From HGM13233 sp964478515 (GTDB lineage Bacteria; Bacillota; Clostridia; Oscillospirales; Ruminococcaceae): DNA of 55,298 nucleotides. Under the pieces are notes generated by a model. That model searched no databases. It was not told where the DNA came from and was given only the letters and a program-made list of their open reading frames with translations. Below, piece after piece: positions 1-8,521 of this stretch (its first letter is position 1; each line of letters begins with the position of its first letter). The stretch is taken from contig CAYZIL010000013.1 in assembly GCA_964478515.1 (NCBI GenBank), forward strand, positions 1 through 55,298. The letters run 5' to 3'. The translations under genes and the position numbers were made by a program.

Positions 1-49
1 ACCCTTTGCCGGCGCTAAAAGCAAGTCGCTTCATGTGCGCGCGCAGCCG

Positions 50-58
50 TGTTATAAT
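50..58 (+). promoter_or_regulatory. extended -10 promoter of the DMT transporter gene
   Basis: TG at 50-51, one base, then a perfect TATAAT at 53-58, 32 bases before the TTG start. The -35 region at the usual distance is poor, as expected of an extended -10 promoter. The same TGnTATAAT form recurs before the nucleoside hydrolase and YwbE genes in this window. Confidence 0.65.
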
Positions 59-90
59 TGAGTAAAATAAACAGAATAGAGATAGCATAA

Positions 91-981
91 TTGAGAAAAA
101 CTCTGCCGGTTTTTTGCGCGCTCGGCGCCGCTGCCCTTTACGCGCTGAGCGCCCCGCTTTCCAAACTGTTGCTCGCCGGCATGGAGCCGGCAATGCTCGC
201 GGCGCTGCTGTATCTCGGCGCCGGACTCGGCACCGGCGCGCTGGTGCTCGGTCTCAAACTCGGCGGCAAGGCTGTCGGCCGCGGGCCGGCCAAAAACGAA
301 TACCCCTTTGTCGCGGCGATGGTTCTGCTCGACATTGCCGCGCCGCTGCTGCTGCTGTACGGCTTGCGCCGCACGCTGGCCGCCAACGTTTCGCTGCTCA
401 ACAATTTTGAAATAGTCGCTACCGCGCTCATTGCGCTGCTGCTTTTCAAAGAGCGTGTTTCGCCGCGCATGTGGGCGGCTGTCGCTCTGGTAACGCTGGC
501 GAGCGCAATGCTCTCGTTCGAGGGGCTTGACAGCCTGCGCTTTTCGCCGGGCTCGCTGTTAGTGCTGGCGGCTTGTGTGTGCTGGGGGTTTGAAAACAAC
601 TGCACGCGCGCGTTGTCCCAATGCGACCCGCTGAAAATAGTGGCAATTAAAGGTCTCGGCTCCGGCGGCGGCGCGCTTGCCATCGCTTTCGCCGGCGGCC
701 TCCGCCTGCCCGGTTTTGGCGCGCTCGCCGCGGCGCTGGCACTCGGTTTCGTCAGCTACGGGTTGAGCATAACTTTGTATATTCGCGCCCAGCGCGACTT
801 GGGCGCGGCGCGCACCAGCGCCTGTTACGCCGTCGCGCCCTTTGTCGGCGCGCTGCTGTCGCTGTTGATTTTCCGCGAGAAACCGCCGGCGCTGTTTTTT
901 GCCGCGCTGGCCGTCATGGCACTGGGCACGCTGCTGACCGCGCGAGACGCGCTGTCGGCTGCGTCAGCCGCGGCTGATTAA
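91..981 (+). CDS. DMT-superfamily (EamA-type) transporter
   Basis: 296-residue integral membrane protein. Its length and two similar hydrophobic halves, about ten membrane segments in all, fit the EamA/RhaT branch of the drug/metabolite transporter superfamily. The first half begins with a small-residue segment containing PLSKLLLAGMEP. The second EamA repeat runs from about residue 155 (LVLAACVCWGFENNCTRALS) to the C terminus and ends FREKPPALFFAALAVMALG, a typical last-helix pattern. The start is a TTG at 91, because no upstream ATG is in frame and the promoter lies just before it. The gene is monocistronic, on the opposite strand to the polysaccharide block and convergent with its end. The substrate cannot be told from sequence; family members export amino acids, purines or amines. 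No link to the polysaccharide genes is implied. Confidence 0.9.
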   Translation: MRKTLPVFCALGAAALYALSAPLSKLLLAGMEPAMLAALLYLGAGLGTGALVLGLKLGGKAVGRGPAKNEYPFVAAMVLLDIAAPLLLLYGLRRTLAANVSLLNNFEIVATALIALLLFKERVSPRMWAAVALVTLASAMLSFEGLDSLRFSPGSLLVLAACVCWGFENNCTRALSQCDPLKIVAIKGLGSGGGALAIAFAGGLRLPGFGALAAALALGFVSYGLSITLYIRAQRDLGAARTSACYAVAPFVGALLSLLIFREKPPALFFAALAVMALGTLLTARDALSAASAAAD

Positions 982-1102
982 CAAACTGTATAATATTATC
1001 CGTGTGTACAAATAGTAATCAGACGGGCACTTTTGCCGGCCGTCGCCACTTAAACTCGCCGCAAAGAACTTTTCCCCCTGCCGGCAGTATTACAAAGCTG
1101 CA

Positions 1103-1137
1103 AACGCGGCTGCGCCTGAAAATGGCGCAGCCGCGTT
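1103..1137. terminator. strong hairpin between convergent DMT and rmlB genes
   Basis: A perfect 14-bp stem (AACGCGGCTGCGCC at 1103-1116, GGCGCAGCCGCGTT at 1124-1137) with a 7-base loop lies between the two convergent genes. The plus-strand side continues into an AT-rich stretch with a T run (aattaaaatattttttc). The minus side has only TTT. It probably stops the DMT transcript and helps end the long polysaccharide operon, whose last stop codon is 24 bases away. Confidence 0.75.
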
Positions 1138-1161
1138 AATTAAAATATTTTTTCTGTTCTC

Positions 1162-2214
1162 TTACGCGTTGCCGTACATCTTGTCGTAGTAGTCCATATA
1201 CGCGCCGCTGACTATGCGCTCGGTCCACTCGCGGTGCTCGACGTACCACGCCACCGTTTCAGCCATGCCGCGCTCAAAAGTATATTGCGGCTGCCAGCCG
1301 AGCTCGGCGGTTATTTTGCCGTTGTCTATTGCGTAGCGGCGGTCGTGTCCCGGCCGGTCCTTGACGTGGGTTATCAGGTCTTCCGACTTGCCCAGAGTCT
1401 TAATTATCAATTTGACTATCTCAATATTGGCGCGCTCGTTGTTGCCGCCGATATTATATATCTCGCCCGGCACGCCGCGGCGCAGCACAGTTTCTATGGC
1501 GGCGCAGTGGTCGGCGACATGCAGCCAGTCACGAATTTGCATACCGTCGCCGTAGACCGGCAGCGGCTTGTCGTTGAGGCAGTTGTTTATCATCAGCGGG
1601 ATGAGCTTTTCGGGGAACTGCCACGGGCCGTAGTTGTTGGAGCAGCGGGTAATGTTGACCGGCAGACCAAAGGTCTTGTTATAGGCGCGCACAAAAAGGT
1701 CGGCACTCGTCTTTGACGCGGAATAGGGGCTGTTGGGCGACAGCGGCGTCGTCTCTTTGAACATGCCCTCGCGGCCGAGCGCGCCGTAGACCTCGTCGGT
1801 CGACACCTGCAGGTATTTGACGCCCGGCTTGTAGTCGCGGGAATATTTGTCGCCGGGGGCGAGATTCCAGTGGCGCTTGGCCGTGTCGAGCAGGTTTATA
1901 GTGCCGGCGACGTTAGTGCGCTCAAATATGCCGGGGTCGACTATGCTGCGATCAACGTGCGACTCGGCGGCAAAGTTGACGACGGCGTCAATGTCATACT
2001 CGTCAAAAACGCGGTCGGTCAGCTCGCGCTCGCCAATATCGCCGCGCACAAAATGGTAGCGGGCGCTGTCGCTGACGTCGGCAAGGTTTTCAAGGTTGCC
2101 CGCGTAGGTCAGCGCGTCAAGGTTTACCACCTCGCACTCGCCGCGCTCAAGCAACATGCGCACAAAGTTGGCGCCGATAAAGCCGGCGCCGCCGGTAACA
2201 AGAACGTTTTTCAT
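1162..2214 (-). CDS. rmlB: dTDP-glucose 4,6-dehydratase
   Basis: 350 residues, normal RmlB length. Converts dTDP-D-glucose to dTDP-4-keto-6-deoxy-D-glucose with bound NAD. Visible family marks: GGAGFIG nucleotide-binding loop near residue 8, the STDEVYG active-site segment (Thr-Asp-Glu) around 139-145, the YSASK catalytic Tyr-Lys pair around 163-167, and RCSNNYGPWQFPEKLIPL, the classic RmlB signature. It is the last gene of the minus-strand block. Its ATG overlaps the rmlA stop (ATGA at 2211-2214), so the two are translationally coupled. Its product is the branch point for the 2,6-dideoxyhexose genes just upstream in the operon. Identification is very secure. Confidence 0.98.
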   Translation of the reverse strand: MKNVLVTGGAGFIGANFVRMLLERGECEVVNLDALTYAGNLENLADVSDSARYHFVRGDIGERELTDRVFDEYDIDAVVNFAAESHVDRSIVDPGIFERTNVAGTINLLDTAKRHWNLAPGDKYSRDYKPGVKYLQVSTDEVYGALGREGMFKETTPLSPNSPYSASKTSADLFVRAYNKTFGLPVNITRCSNNYGPWQFPEKLIPLMINNCLNDKPLPVYGDGMQIRDWLHVADHCAAIETVLRRGVPGEIYNIGGNNERANIEIVKLIIKTLGKSEDLITHVKDRPGHDRRYAIDNGKITAELGWQPQYTFERGMAETVAWYVEHREWTERIVSGAYMDYYDKMYGNA

Positions 2215-3083
2215 AATTCCTCCCGCGCCAGTCGGGCGAGATACTGCCCGTACTCGGTCTTTTTCAGCGCGCCGGCCAGTTTTTCCAGCTGCGCGCGGTC
2301 TATGTAGCCCTTGCGGTAGGCTATTTCCTCTATGCAGGAGATGTAGAGCCCCTGTCTTTTTTGGACTATGCTGACAAATTCGGCCGCCTCCAGCAGGTTT
2401 TCCTGCGTGCCGGTGTCAAGCCAGGCCATGCCGCGCATAAACAGCTCCACACGCAGCTGAGCGCGGCGCAAATACTCGTTATTTACCGCGGTTATTTCCA
2501 GCTCGCCGCGCGCCGAGGGTTTAATGTTTTTCGCTATTGAACAGACCTGCTCGTCGTAAAAATACAGTCCCGGCACGGCATAGTTTGATTTTGGATTCTG
2601 CGGCTTTTCCTCAAGCGACAGCACCTTGCCACTGCGGTCGAATTCGACGACGCCGAATTCCCGCGGGTCCGGCACACTGTAGCCGAAAATCACCGCGCCC
2701 TTTTCCAGCGCGGCCGCGTTTTGCAAAGTCAGCGAAAAGCTGCTGCCGTAAAAAACGTTGTCGCCCAGCACCAGCGCCGACTTGTCGCCGTTAATAAAAT
2801 CCTCGCCGATTATGAACGCCTCGGCCAAGCCGCGCGGCTGCGCTTGCACCGCGTACTCAAAACGCATGCCCAGCTCACCGCCGTCGCCGAGCAGCTCGCG
2901 GAACGCCGGCAGGTCGCGCTCGGTGGAAATTATCAGCACCTCGCGAATACCGGCGAGCATCAGCGTAGACAGCGGGTAATAAATCATCGGCTTGTCGTAG
3001 ATGGGCAATATTTGTTTGCTGACGCATTTCGTCATTGGGTAAAGGCGCGTACCGGCGCCGCCTGCAAGGATTATTCCTTTCAT
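2211..3083 (-). CDS. rmlA: glucose-1-phosphate thymidylyltransferase
   Basis: 290 residues from the chosen ATG at 3083. The frame is open further upstream, but AAAGG lies about nine bases before this ATG and family members start MKGIILAGG. It makes dTDP-glucose from dTTP and glucose-1-phosphate. Marks: GGAGTRLYPMT, the nucleotidyltransferase loop, then PIYDKPMIYYPLSTLMLAGI, LGDNVFYG with the metal-binding aspartate, and VFGYSVPDPREFGVVEFD in related form. The tail (GYIDRAQLEKLAGALKKTEYGQYL) is RmlA-like. It feeds RmlB, whose start it overlaps. The gap to the upstream reductase gene is 35 bases. Confidence 0.97.
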   Translation of the reverse strand: MKGIILAGGAGTRLYPMTKCVSKQILPIYDKPMIYYPLSTLMLAGIREVLIISTERDLPAFRELLGDGGELGMRFEYAVQAQPRGLAEAFIIGEDFINGDKSALVLGDNVFYGSSFSLTLQNAAALEKGAVIFGYSVPDPREFGVVEFDRSGKVLSLEEKPQNPKSNYAVPGLYFYDEQVCSIAKNIKPSARGELEITAVNNEYLRRAQLRVELFMRGMAWLDTGTQENLLEAAEFVSIVQKRQGLYISCIEEIAYRKGYIDRAQLEKLAGALKKTEYGQYLARLAREEL

Positions 3084-3118
3084 TTTTCGCATCCTTTCCG
3101 GTCTTCGCCGTTGCTTTT

Positions 3119-4027
3119 TTATTGGTTGCCGCGCGAGTCTAACTCTTTGAGCCACTGCGCCGTTTTGCGAATGCTGTCGTCAAAATCGCAGCGGCACTCA
3201 AAGCCGGCGTCGCGCCAAAGCGCGTCAAGGTCAAAGCGGGTATAGTCAATGTGGTTTTCGAGCGCATAGGTGCCGAACTCGAGTGCCATTCCGGGCGCGA
3301 CAACGTCCCGCACCCGCCCCACAATATCGCGAAACAACGCCGGCTTGCGGCTGCCGACGTAATAACTGCCGCCGTCGCGCCCCTTTTCCGCCGCCGCTAT
3401 CATTCCGCCAACCGCGTCGTCTATATAGGTCCAGTCGTGCGGATGGTCGCCCTTTATCAGCGCCGGCGCCTCGCCGGCGAGCATCTTTCTTATCAGCGTG
3501 TTCGTCGAGCGCGACGAGCGGTCCCCGGGGCCGAAAACATTGGTAAAATAAGTAGCTACCAGCCCGGTGTCGCCGCCGCTGAGCGCAAGGCCGCAAATGT
3601 CTATTGCAAACTGCTTGGCCAGCCCGTAAGCGCTCTTTTTGCTTTTAAGCTGTGAGTCCAGCAAGTACTGGTGGCTGGAGCCGGTGAGTAAAAATCTGCC
3701 GCAGCCGCGCTCTTTGGCGCTGTGCGCCGCAATGACGCTGTTTTTCACATTATTTATTTGAACTATGTCGGAATTGTACGACTCCCCCGACACCCCTGCC
3801 CATGCGAGATGGAAAAAGCAGTCCGCGTCGGCCGGAATGATTTTGCTTAGGCGGTCATACTGAGAAAAGTCAAGCGCCGTCACAGCCAGCCGCGCCGGTC
3901 TTTTTGCCTCTGGATAGGCCTTTTCATCCATTACAAGCGCGGTGACGCTGCAGCCGCGCCGCAGCAATTCTTCCGTGAGCGCCCGGCCTATGAAACCGTC
4001 CGCGCCGGAGACGACGGCACTTTTCAT
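3119..4027 (-). CDS. NAD(P)-dependent epimerase/dehydratase, probable dTDP-4-keto-sugar 4-reductase
   Basis: 302-residue short-chain dehydrogenase of the extended type: GADGFIG loop at residues 8-14, then FFHLAWAGVSGESYNSD, and the catalytic YGLAK (Tyr-xxx-Lys). It is not a clear RmlD: it lacks the GQLG-type start and has the HLAW segment of sugar 4-ketoreductases related to CDP-abequose or paratose synthases. It lies between the RmlC-like epimerase (ATGA overlap at 4024-4027) and rmlA, in an operon with a 2,3-dehydratase and a 3-ketoreductase. The best inference is the final C4 reduction giving a dTDP-2,6-dideoxyhexose. If the upstream dehydratase were inactive it could instead act in a 6-deoxyhexose route. 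The stereochemistry at C4 cannot be read from sequence. Confidence 0.85.
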   Translation of the reverse strand: MKSAVVSGADGFIGRALTEELLRRGCSVTALVMDEKAYPEAKRPARLAVTALDFSQYDRLSKIIPADADCFFHLAWAGVSGESYNSDIVQINNVKNSVIAAHSAKERGCGRFLLTGSSHQYLLDSQLKSKKSAYGLAKQFAIDICGLALSGGDTGLVATYFTNVFGPGDRSSRSTNTLIRKMLAGEAPALIKGDHPHDWTYIDDAVGGMIAAAEKGRDGGSYYVGSRKPALFRDIVGRVRDVVAPGMALEFGTYALENHIDYTRFDLDALWRDAGFECRCDFDDSIRKTAQWLKELDSRGNQ

Positions 4028-4587
4028 CTCATGACCTCCAGCGTAAAGTTTATGTCGCTGTCGCGAAGGGTCGGCGCCGCCAGGTCCTTTTGCGAGAGTA
4101 TCGGTTTGTCGGTTCCCCAGTCAATTGCAATGTCCGGGTCGTCCCAGGTAATTGCCCGGTCCAGCGCGGGCTCGTAAAGATTGTCCACCTTGTATTGAAC
4201 CTCGCAGTCGTCGCACAGCGTTATCAGCGCGTGGGCGTAGCCGCGGGGAATAAAAATCTGCTTGCGATTGTCGGCGCTGAGCTCGGCGCAGGCCCACTTT
4301 TTGTAAGTCGGCGAGTCGCTCATCAAATCGACCGCGTAATCCATTATGCTGCCTTTGGTGCAGCGCAGCAACTTGGCTTGCGCCCCGGGCGCATTTTGAA
4401 AATGTATGCCGCGAATTGTGCCGCGCTTGAGCGAGAGAATGTGGTTGTCCTGCACGAAAACGCACTCGCAGCCGAGTTCTTTCATTGTGCGGGCCGAATA
4501 GGTCTCGCAGTAGTAGCCGCGAAAATCCTCAAAATATTTCGGCGTAAGCAGCTTTACGCCCTTGAGCCCAAGTTCTTCGACTTCCAT
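4024..4587 (-). CDS. rmlC: dTDP-4-keto-6-deoxyhexose 3,5- (or 5-) epimerase, RmlC family
   Basis: 187-residue cupin of the RmlC family, usual length. Marks: DFRGYYCETY near the N terminus, QDNHILSLKRGTIRGIHFQ with the catalytic histidine, YAVDLMSDSPTYKKW, and the C-terminal ITWDDPDIAIDWG block. The usual TDYY segment before that block reads DNLYEP, so the exact tyrosine may be shifted. In deoxysugar operons with a 2,3-dehydratase, RmlC homologues often act as C5 epimerases, which would give an L-configured sugar; that assignment is inference. It overlaps the downstream 4-ketoreductase by ATGA. It could also serve ordinary L-rhamnose synthesis, although no clear rmlD is present. Confidence 0.93.
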   Translation of the reverse strand: MEVEELGLKGVKLLTPKYFEDFRGYYCETYSARTMKELGCECVFVQDNHILSLKRGTIRGIHFQNAPGAQAKLLRCTKGSIMDYAVDLMSDSPTYKKWACAELSADNRKQIFIPRGYAHALITLCDDCEVQYKVDNLYEPALDRAITWDDPDIAIDWGTDKPILSQKDLAAPTLRDSDINFTLEVMR

Positions 4588-4633
4588 ATTTCCTCCCGCA
4601 TGGCGCCCATTTTTTGCGTTTGCGCCGCACGCT

Positions 4634-5650
4634 TTATTTCCGTGAACAGGCCGCCTTAAATTCTTCCATCAGCCGCCCCTGCTCCAAAATTATATCATAG
4701 CCCTTTTGGCGTGTCCATTCGTCGCCGACGTTCGCGGCGAATGCGGCGATGGATTTGCCGAATGTGTCGTCGCCCGGCAGCGTTTCGGTGCGCTCGCCGG
4801 CGGCGGTTTTTACCGTTACCGTCGGCTCAAAGCCGTCCGGCGCCGTCAATATTCGCCCCGTGTGCAGCGAGCCGGCGCTGCCCCAAATATCCAGGTCACA
4901 GCGGTAGGCGTTGTCCATGCCGAAGGATACCTGCGCCGTGGCGCCGTCGCCGCCGCGCAGCGTCGCCGCGCCGTAGACGTCAACGTCGAAACCGCGCGCC
5001 TTTTCGAGGTGCGCGCACACAACGCGCGCGCCGCCCAGCAGCCGCGAGGCCAATTTCAGCGTGTAGCCGCCGCAGTCGAGCAGCGCGCCGCCGCCCAGCG
5101 CCCGGACATAGCGAAAATCGGCCGCGCCGCGAAACGGAAAGCCGAAATCGACACGAATAAGCCGCGTCTCGCCCAGCTCGCCGCTGCGGCGCAATTCGTC
5201 TATCCAGTCGAGCTGCAAGTGGTACTGGAACATATAATTTTCGTGCAGCGCCAAGCCCCTTTGCCGCGCCAGCGCGACTAACTGTTCGGTGTCGCTCAGC
5301 GCTGTCGTGCAGGGTTTTTCGACCATAGCGTGCTTTCCGGCGCCAAGCGCCGCTTTTGCCCACTGAAAATGCAGCGCCGGCGGCAGCGGCAAATAGACCG
5401 CGTCGACGTCGCTGCCCAGCAGCTGCGCGTAGCTTTCAAATATCCGGCCGCCGAATTTTTCGACAAAACCGGCGGCTTTTTCGCGCTCCTTTTCGAGCAC
5501 CGCGTCGGCGGGCGCGCCGCCGAACCATTCGTCGGCCGCCGCCACGGCGACGCCGGCGTATTCGAAAGCGCCGCTCTTTTCGAGCGCCGGCAAAAAGCGG
5601 TTGAACGCTATATTTGACGGACACAGTATGCCTATTGACAGTTTTCTCAT
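4634..5650 (-). CDS. Gfo/Idh/MocA oxidoreductase, probable dTDP-3-keto-2,6-dideoxyhexose 3-reductase
   Basis: 338 residues from the ATG at 5650. The open frame runs further upstream but only into the preceding gene, and MRKLSIGIL is a normal start. The N-terminal Rossmann half begins IGILCPSNIAFNRFLPALE, with the SNIAFNRF form in place of a tight GxGxxG. The EKP motif carrying the catalytic lysine is at 111-113, followed by LHENYMFQYH. In antibiotic deoxysugar pathways a Gfo/Idh enzyme (TylC1, OleW, SpnN, KijD10) reduces C3 right after the 2,3-dehydratase. Here the 2,3-dehydratase gene lies immediately upstream (2-base gap), so that role is strongly suggested by context. Family certain, substrate inferred. 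Confidence 0.88.
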   Translation of the reverse strand: MRKLSIGILCPSNIAFNRFLPALEKSGAFEYAGVAVAAADEWFGGAPADAVLEKEREKAAGFVEKFGGRIFESYAQLLGSDVDAVYLPLPPALHFQWAKAALGAGKHAMVEKPCTTALSDTEQLVALARQRGLALHENYMFQYHLQLDWIDELRRSGELGETRLIRVDFGFPFRGAADFRYVRALGGGALLDCGGYTLKLASRLLGGARVVCAHLEKARGFDVDVYGAATLRGGDGATAQVSFGMDNAYRCDLDIWGSAGSLHTGRILTAPDGFEPTVTVKTAAGERTETLPGDDTFGKSIAAFAANVGDEWTRQKGYDIILEQGRLMEEFKAACSRK

Positions 5651-5652
5651 AA

Positions 5653-7020
5653 TTACGCCTCCAGCAACGAGAGCAAATTGCGCAGCTGTATGTTGAGCAC
5701 GTTGTTTTGCTGCGCTAACATATTGAGTTCGCGAAAGGTGAGCGCGAACCAGCCCCGCGGCAGCTCGCCGAGCGCCTGCGGCGCAAGCTTGAGCACCGCG
5801 TTGCGGTTTTGCTCGCAGTAAAAGCGCCCGCCCTCCTCCGAGAGCATTACGTCGCACAGCGGCTCGCCGCCGCCGTCCAACGCCGCCAGCATTCGCCGCT
5901 CAACCTCGTCGAGCTCCGCCGGCGCGGCGCCGTATTCCATTTGCAGCGTCGGGCCGAGTTCAATGCCGTCAAAACAGCCGATTTCGGGGCGCGCTTTTAC
6001 TACAAAGCGCAGCGTGCCGCCGCACTCAAGCGCGGCGAGCGCAAAAGTAGCCGGACCCTCGGCCGCAAACATCGGCTGTGTCCAGTGCGTCACCTCGCGC
6101 CCCTCAATGGAAATGTCGCAATATATCATTCTGAACGCGTAGCCGCCGGGGCGGTACATGCCGCTGTCGTCGCGCACCCAGTCGTCCAGTTCGCTCAAGC
6201 CGCAGCGCTCGGCGCGCAGCGGGCTGAACATGCGGTAATCGTTAAAAAAGCGGAACACGTCCTTGAGCCGGTCAAAATTCACCGGCTCGCTGAGCGAGCG
6301 CGCCAGCGCCGTGTCGCCGCAGCAGCGCGCCGCCGCAGGCTCGGCGCAAAAGGGTATGCACGAGAGCACCGTGCGCGTGTCCATGTTGACAAGATTGTCC
6401 CGGCGCATCAGCTCTTTTATTTGTCCGAGAGTCATCCAACGGTGGTCGGCGGACTCGGCCGGCGGGTTGCCGGTAAGCACCATTATGTTGCGGTTGCGCT
6501 TTTTCAAAAAGCGCGACGACTGCTCGGACTGAATTTGGTCAAAGACGACCGCGTCGGCGGCGGCGTCGCGAAACTCGCTCAAATAGGCGGGTTCACGGCC
6601 GCCGTGGGCGCGGGTAAAGTTGCTTTTTGTCGCTTGTATCGTCGGCGACAGCTGTATTTTGTTGACGTTGCCCGGCTCTATTTTCGCCTGCATCAGCAGG
6701 TGCATTGCGCCGCCGATTTCGGCGCAGAGAATGCCGAGATAGCCTATTTCGTCCTGTATCATTGTCGGCTGCGAGCACACGGACTTTTCGCCGTCGCGCC
6801 AGCGCAGACCGCTGACGGAGAAAAAGCTGTTTTTGCGGTTGCAAACTGTGTCGCTGCGCTCGTCGTAGTACCAAAACGGGTCGTCGCTCAGCTTTTCGCG
6901 GCGGATTTCAACTTTAAGGTTTTTGTTGCGCTCGCTGACCCATTCCAGCAGCTGCGCGGTGCTGTTGACGCCCTCGCGCCGCTGCCACGAGTCGGCAAGG
7001 GACAATATTGCGTCTGTCAC
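5653..7020 (-). CDS. NDP-hexose 2,3-dehydratase family protein
   Basis: 455 residues, the length of the EvaA/TylX3 dehydratases that remove C2-OH from dTDP-4-keto-6-deoxyglucose. The protein shows an internal duplication expected of the tandem Nudix-like fold: QAKIEPGNVNKIQLSPTIQ in the first half matches KARPEIGCFDGIELGPTLQ in the second, and each is preceded by a QPxx segment (CSQPTMIQDEIG, WTQPMFAAEGPA). It starts with GTG at 7020, with AAGGAG about ten bases upstream, 5 bases after the flippase stop. The gene defines the rml end of the cluster as a 2,6-dideoxysugar pathway, not a rhamnose one. Such genes are best known from antibiotic clusters; finding it in a Wzx/Wzy locus is uncommon. 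Confidence 0.9.
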   Translation of the reverse strand: MTDAILSLADSWQRREGVNSTAQLLEWVSERNKNLKVEIRREKLSDDPFWYYDERSDTVCNRKNSFFSVSGLRWRDGEKSVCSQPTMIQDEIGYLGILCAEIGGAMHLLMQAKIEPGNVNKIQLSPTIQATKSNFTRAHGGREPAYLSEFRDAAADAVVFDQIQSEQSSRFLKKRNRNIMVLTGNPPAESADHRWMTLGQIKELMRRDNLVNMDTRTVLSCIPFCAEPAAARCCGDTALARSLSEPVNFDRLKDVFRFFNDYRMFSPLRAERCGLSELDDWVRDDSGMYRPGGYAFRMIYCDISIEGREVTHWTQPMFAAEGPATFALAALECGGTLRFVVKARPEIGCFDGIELGPTLQMEYGAAPAELDEVERRMLAALDGGGEPLCDVMLSEEGGRFYCEQNRNAVLKLAPQALGELPRGWFALTFRELNMLAQQNNVLNIQLRNLLSLLEA

Positions 7021-7025
7021 GACTC

Positions 7026-8489
7026 TCAGCTCCTTTTCAGGTAGTGGCGCACCAACACCAGCAGGTCGTCCATGGCCTTAATGTGCAGCAATTTGGCGCC
7101 CGCTATGTACAGCGCGACGCCGCACACAACCTGCAGCGCGGTAACGACATAGATGTTATATGCGCTCAACAGCGCGCCGAGCGCCATGACCGCCGCCGCC
7201 ATCGCCACTGATAGCAGCAGTGACGGCAGGGTGTCGCTCAACAGCTGCGCCGGCGTGTAGCCCAGCCACTGCCGGTTCGGCCGCAGGTTTACAAGCACAT
7301 AAACGACGGCCAATATCACCTGTCCCCAGACCAGCGCGTCCATGCTGATGAACATCGTCACCGCCAGCACGACAACGCCGAGCAGTTTTTTGACTACCTC
7401 GTATTTGAGGAAAACCTCGCTGTGGCCGGTGGCGGAAATTGCCTGGAAGCTGAGCGTCTGCAGATGGTAGAGCCCGTAAACGACACAGAACATCTGTAAA
7501 TAGAAAGCGCTACCCAGCCACTTTTCCGTAAGCAAAATAAGTATTACGGCGCGGGCCGTGGCAATAATGCCGGCCATTAGCGGAAAAATCAGGAAATTGC
7601 TCAGCTGAATGGTGCGGCGCACTTCGCTGAGCAGCTGTTGCTTGTCGTCCTGCGCCTTGGCGTACAGCGGGAACATCACCGTGGTCGTGGCCGAGCCGAT
7701 AGAGGCGACCAGAAACGAGGGTATCTGCCGCCCGTAGGTATACAATCCAAGCGTGGCGGTGTCAAAAACTTTGCCGATTATCAGCGGGTACAAATTCTTG
7801 TACGAGGTGTCGATAAGGTTAGCCGTCAGCAATTTCCAGCTGTAGGACAGCATACTGCGCACACTGCTCCAGCGGTAGACGAAGCGCGGCCGCCAGCCGG
7901 CAATAAAGACCAGCAGCACCGTGCCCAACACGGCGTTGAGCACCGCATAGCACACCAGCGACCAGACGCCGAAACCGCGGTAAACCATCACAACACCCAG
8001 CGTGCCCGAAATTACCATCGGGATAATACTGCCTAAAAACATGCGCGAAAATTGCAGCCGCTTTTGCATCAGCGAGCGAAACACGCCGTTGGCGGCGGTG
8101 GGAATAATCATAAAAGAATAGGCGCGCAGCACGGCGACAAGCAACTCGCTGTCGAACTTGTCGTAAAAGCCCGCAATCAGCGGCGCCGCGAAATACAGCA
8201 GCACATATATTACGACCGACAGCGCGAGACTTGTCCAGAACACCGACGACGCGTCTGTGTCGCTGATTTTGGGACGCTGGATTATCGCCGTGCCGAGACC
8301 CGCGTTTATCAAAAGGTCGGAAAAGGTGATAAAGACGATTATCAGCGAGACTATGCTGTATTCCGACGGCAGCACCATGCGCGCGAGCATGGTGTTGATA
8401 GCGAACTGAATAATGGCAACGCCGAACTTTTCGCACAACTGCCAGCTCATGCCGGCGGCGGCGTGGCGGCCGATACTTTTTTCTTCCAT
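7026..8489 (-). CDS. Wzx-type polysaccharide flippase (MOP superfamily)
   Basis: 487-residue membrane protein with about 12-14 hydrophobic segments and the N-terminal pattern of lipid-linked oligosaccharide flippases (GMSWQLCEKFGVAIIQFAIN, MLARMVLPSEYSIVSLIIVF, LINAGLGTAIIQRP). It would move the undecaprenyl-pyrophosphate-linked repeat unit across the membrane for polymerisation by one of the Wzy-like proteins encoded upstream. It is the only flippase in the window and lies between the GT2 gene and the dideoxysugar genes. Later helices contain RRTIQLSNFLIFPLMAG, typical of the WzxC/MurJ-related branch. The gap to the next gene is 5 bases. Confidence 0.92.
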   Translation of the reverse strand: MEEKSIGRHAAAGMSWQLCEKFGVAIIQFAINTMLARMVLPSEYSIVSLIIVFITFSDLLINAGLGTAIIQRPKISDTDASSVFWTSLALSVVIYVLLYFAAPLIAGFYDKFDSELLVAVLRAYSFMIIPTAANGVFRSLMQKRLQFSRMFLGSIIPMVISGTLGVVMVYRGFGVWSLVCYAVLNAVLGTVLLVFIAGWRPRFVYRWSSVRSMLSYSWKLLTANLIDTSYKNLYPLIIGKVFDTATLGLYTYGRQIPSFLVASIGSATTTVMFPLYAKAQDDKQQLLSEVRRTIQLSNFLIFPLMAGIIATARAVILILLTEKWLGSAFYLQMFCVVYGLYHLQTLSFQAISATGHSEVFLKYEVVKKLLGVVVLAVTMFISMDALVWGQVILAVVYVLVNLRPNRQWLGYTPAQLLSDTLPSLLLSVAMAAAVMALGALLSAYNIYVVTALQVVCGVALYIAGAKLLHIKAMDDLLVLVRHYLKRS

Positions 8490-8521
8490 TTGTCCTGCCT
8501 TTCGCGTGTGTAGCGGCCTTG

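Noticed and set aside
3119..4027. Reading of the SDR gene as RmlD (dTDP-rhamnose synthesis)
   Set aside because: It lacks the RmlD start pattern and sits with a 2,3-dehydratase and 3-ketoreductase, so a 2,6-dideoxyhexose 4-ketoreductase is the better fit; the rhamnose route is not fully excluded.
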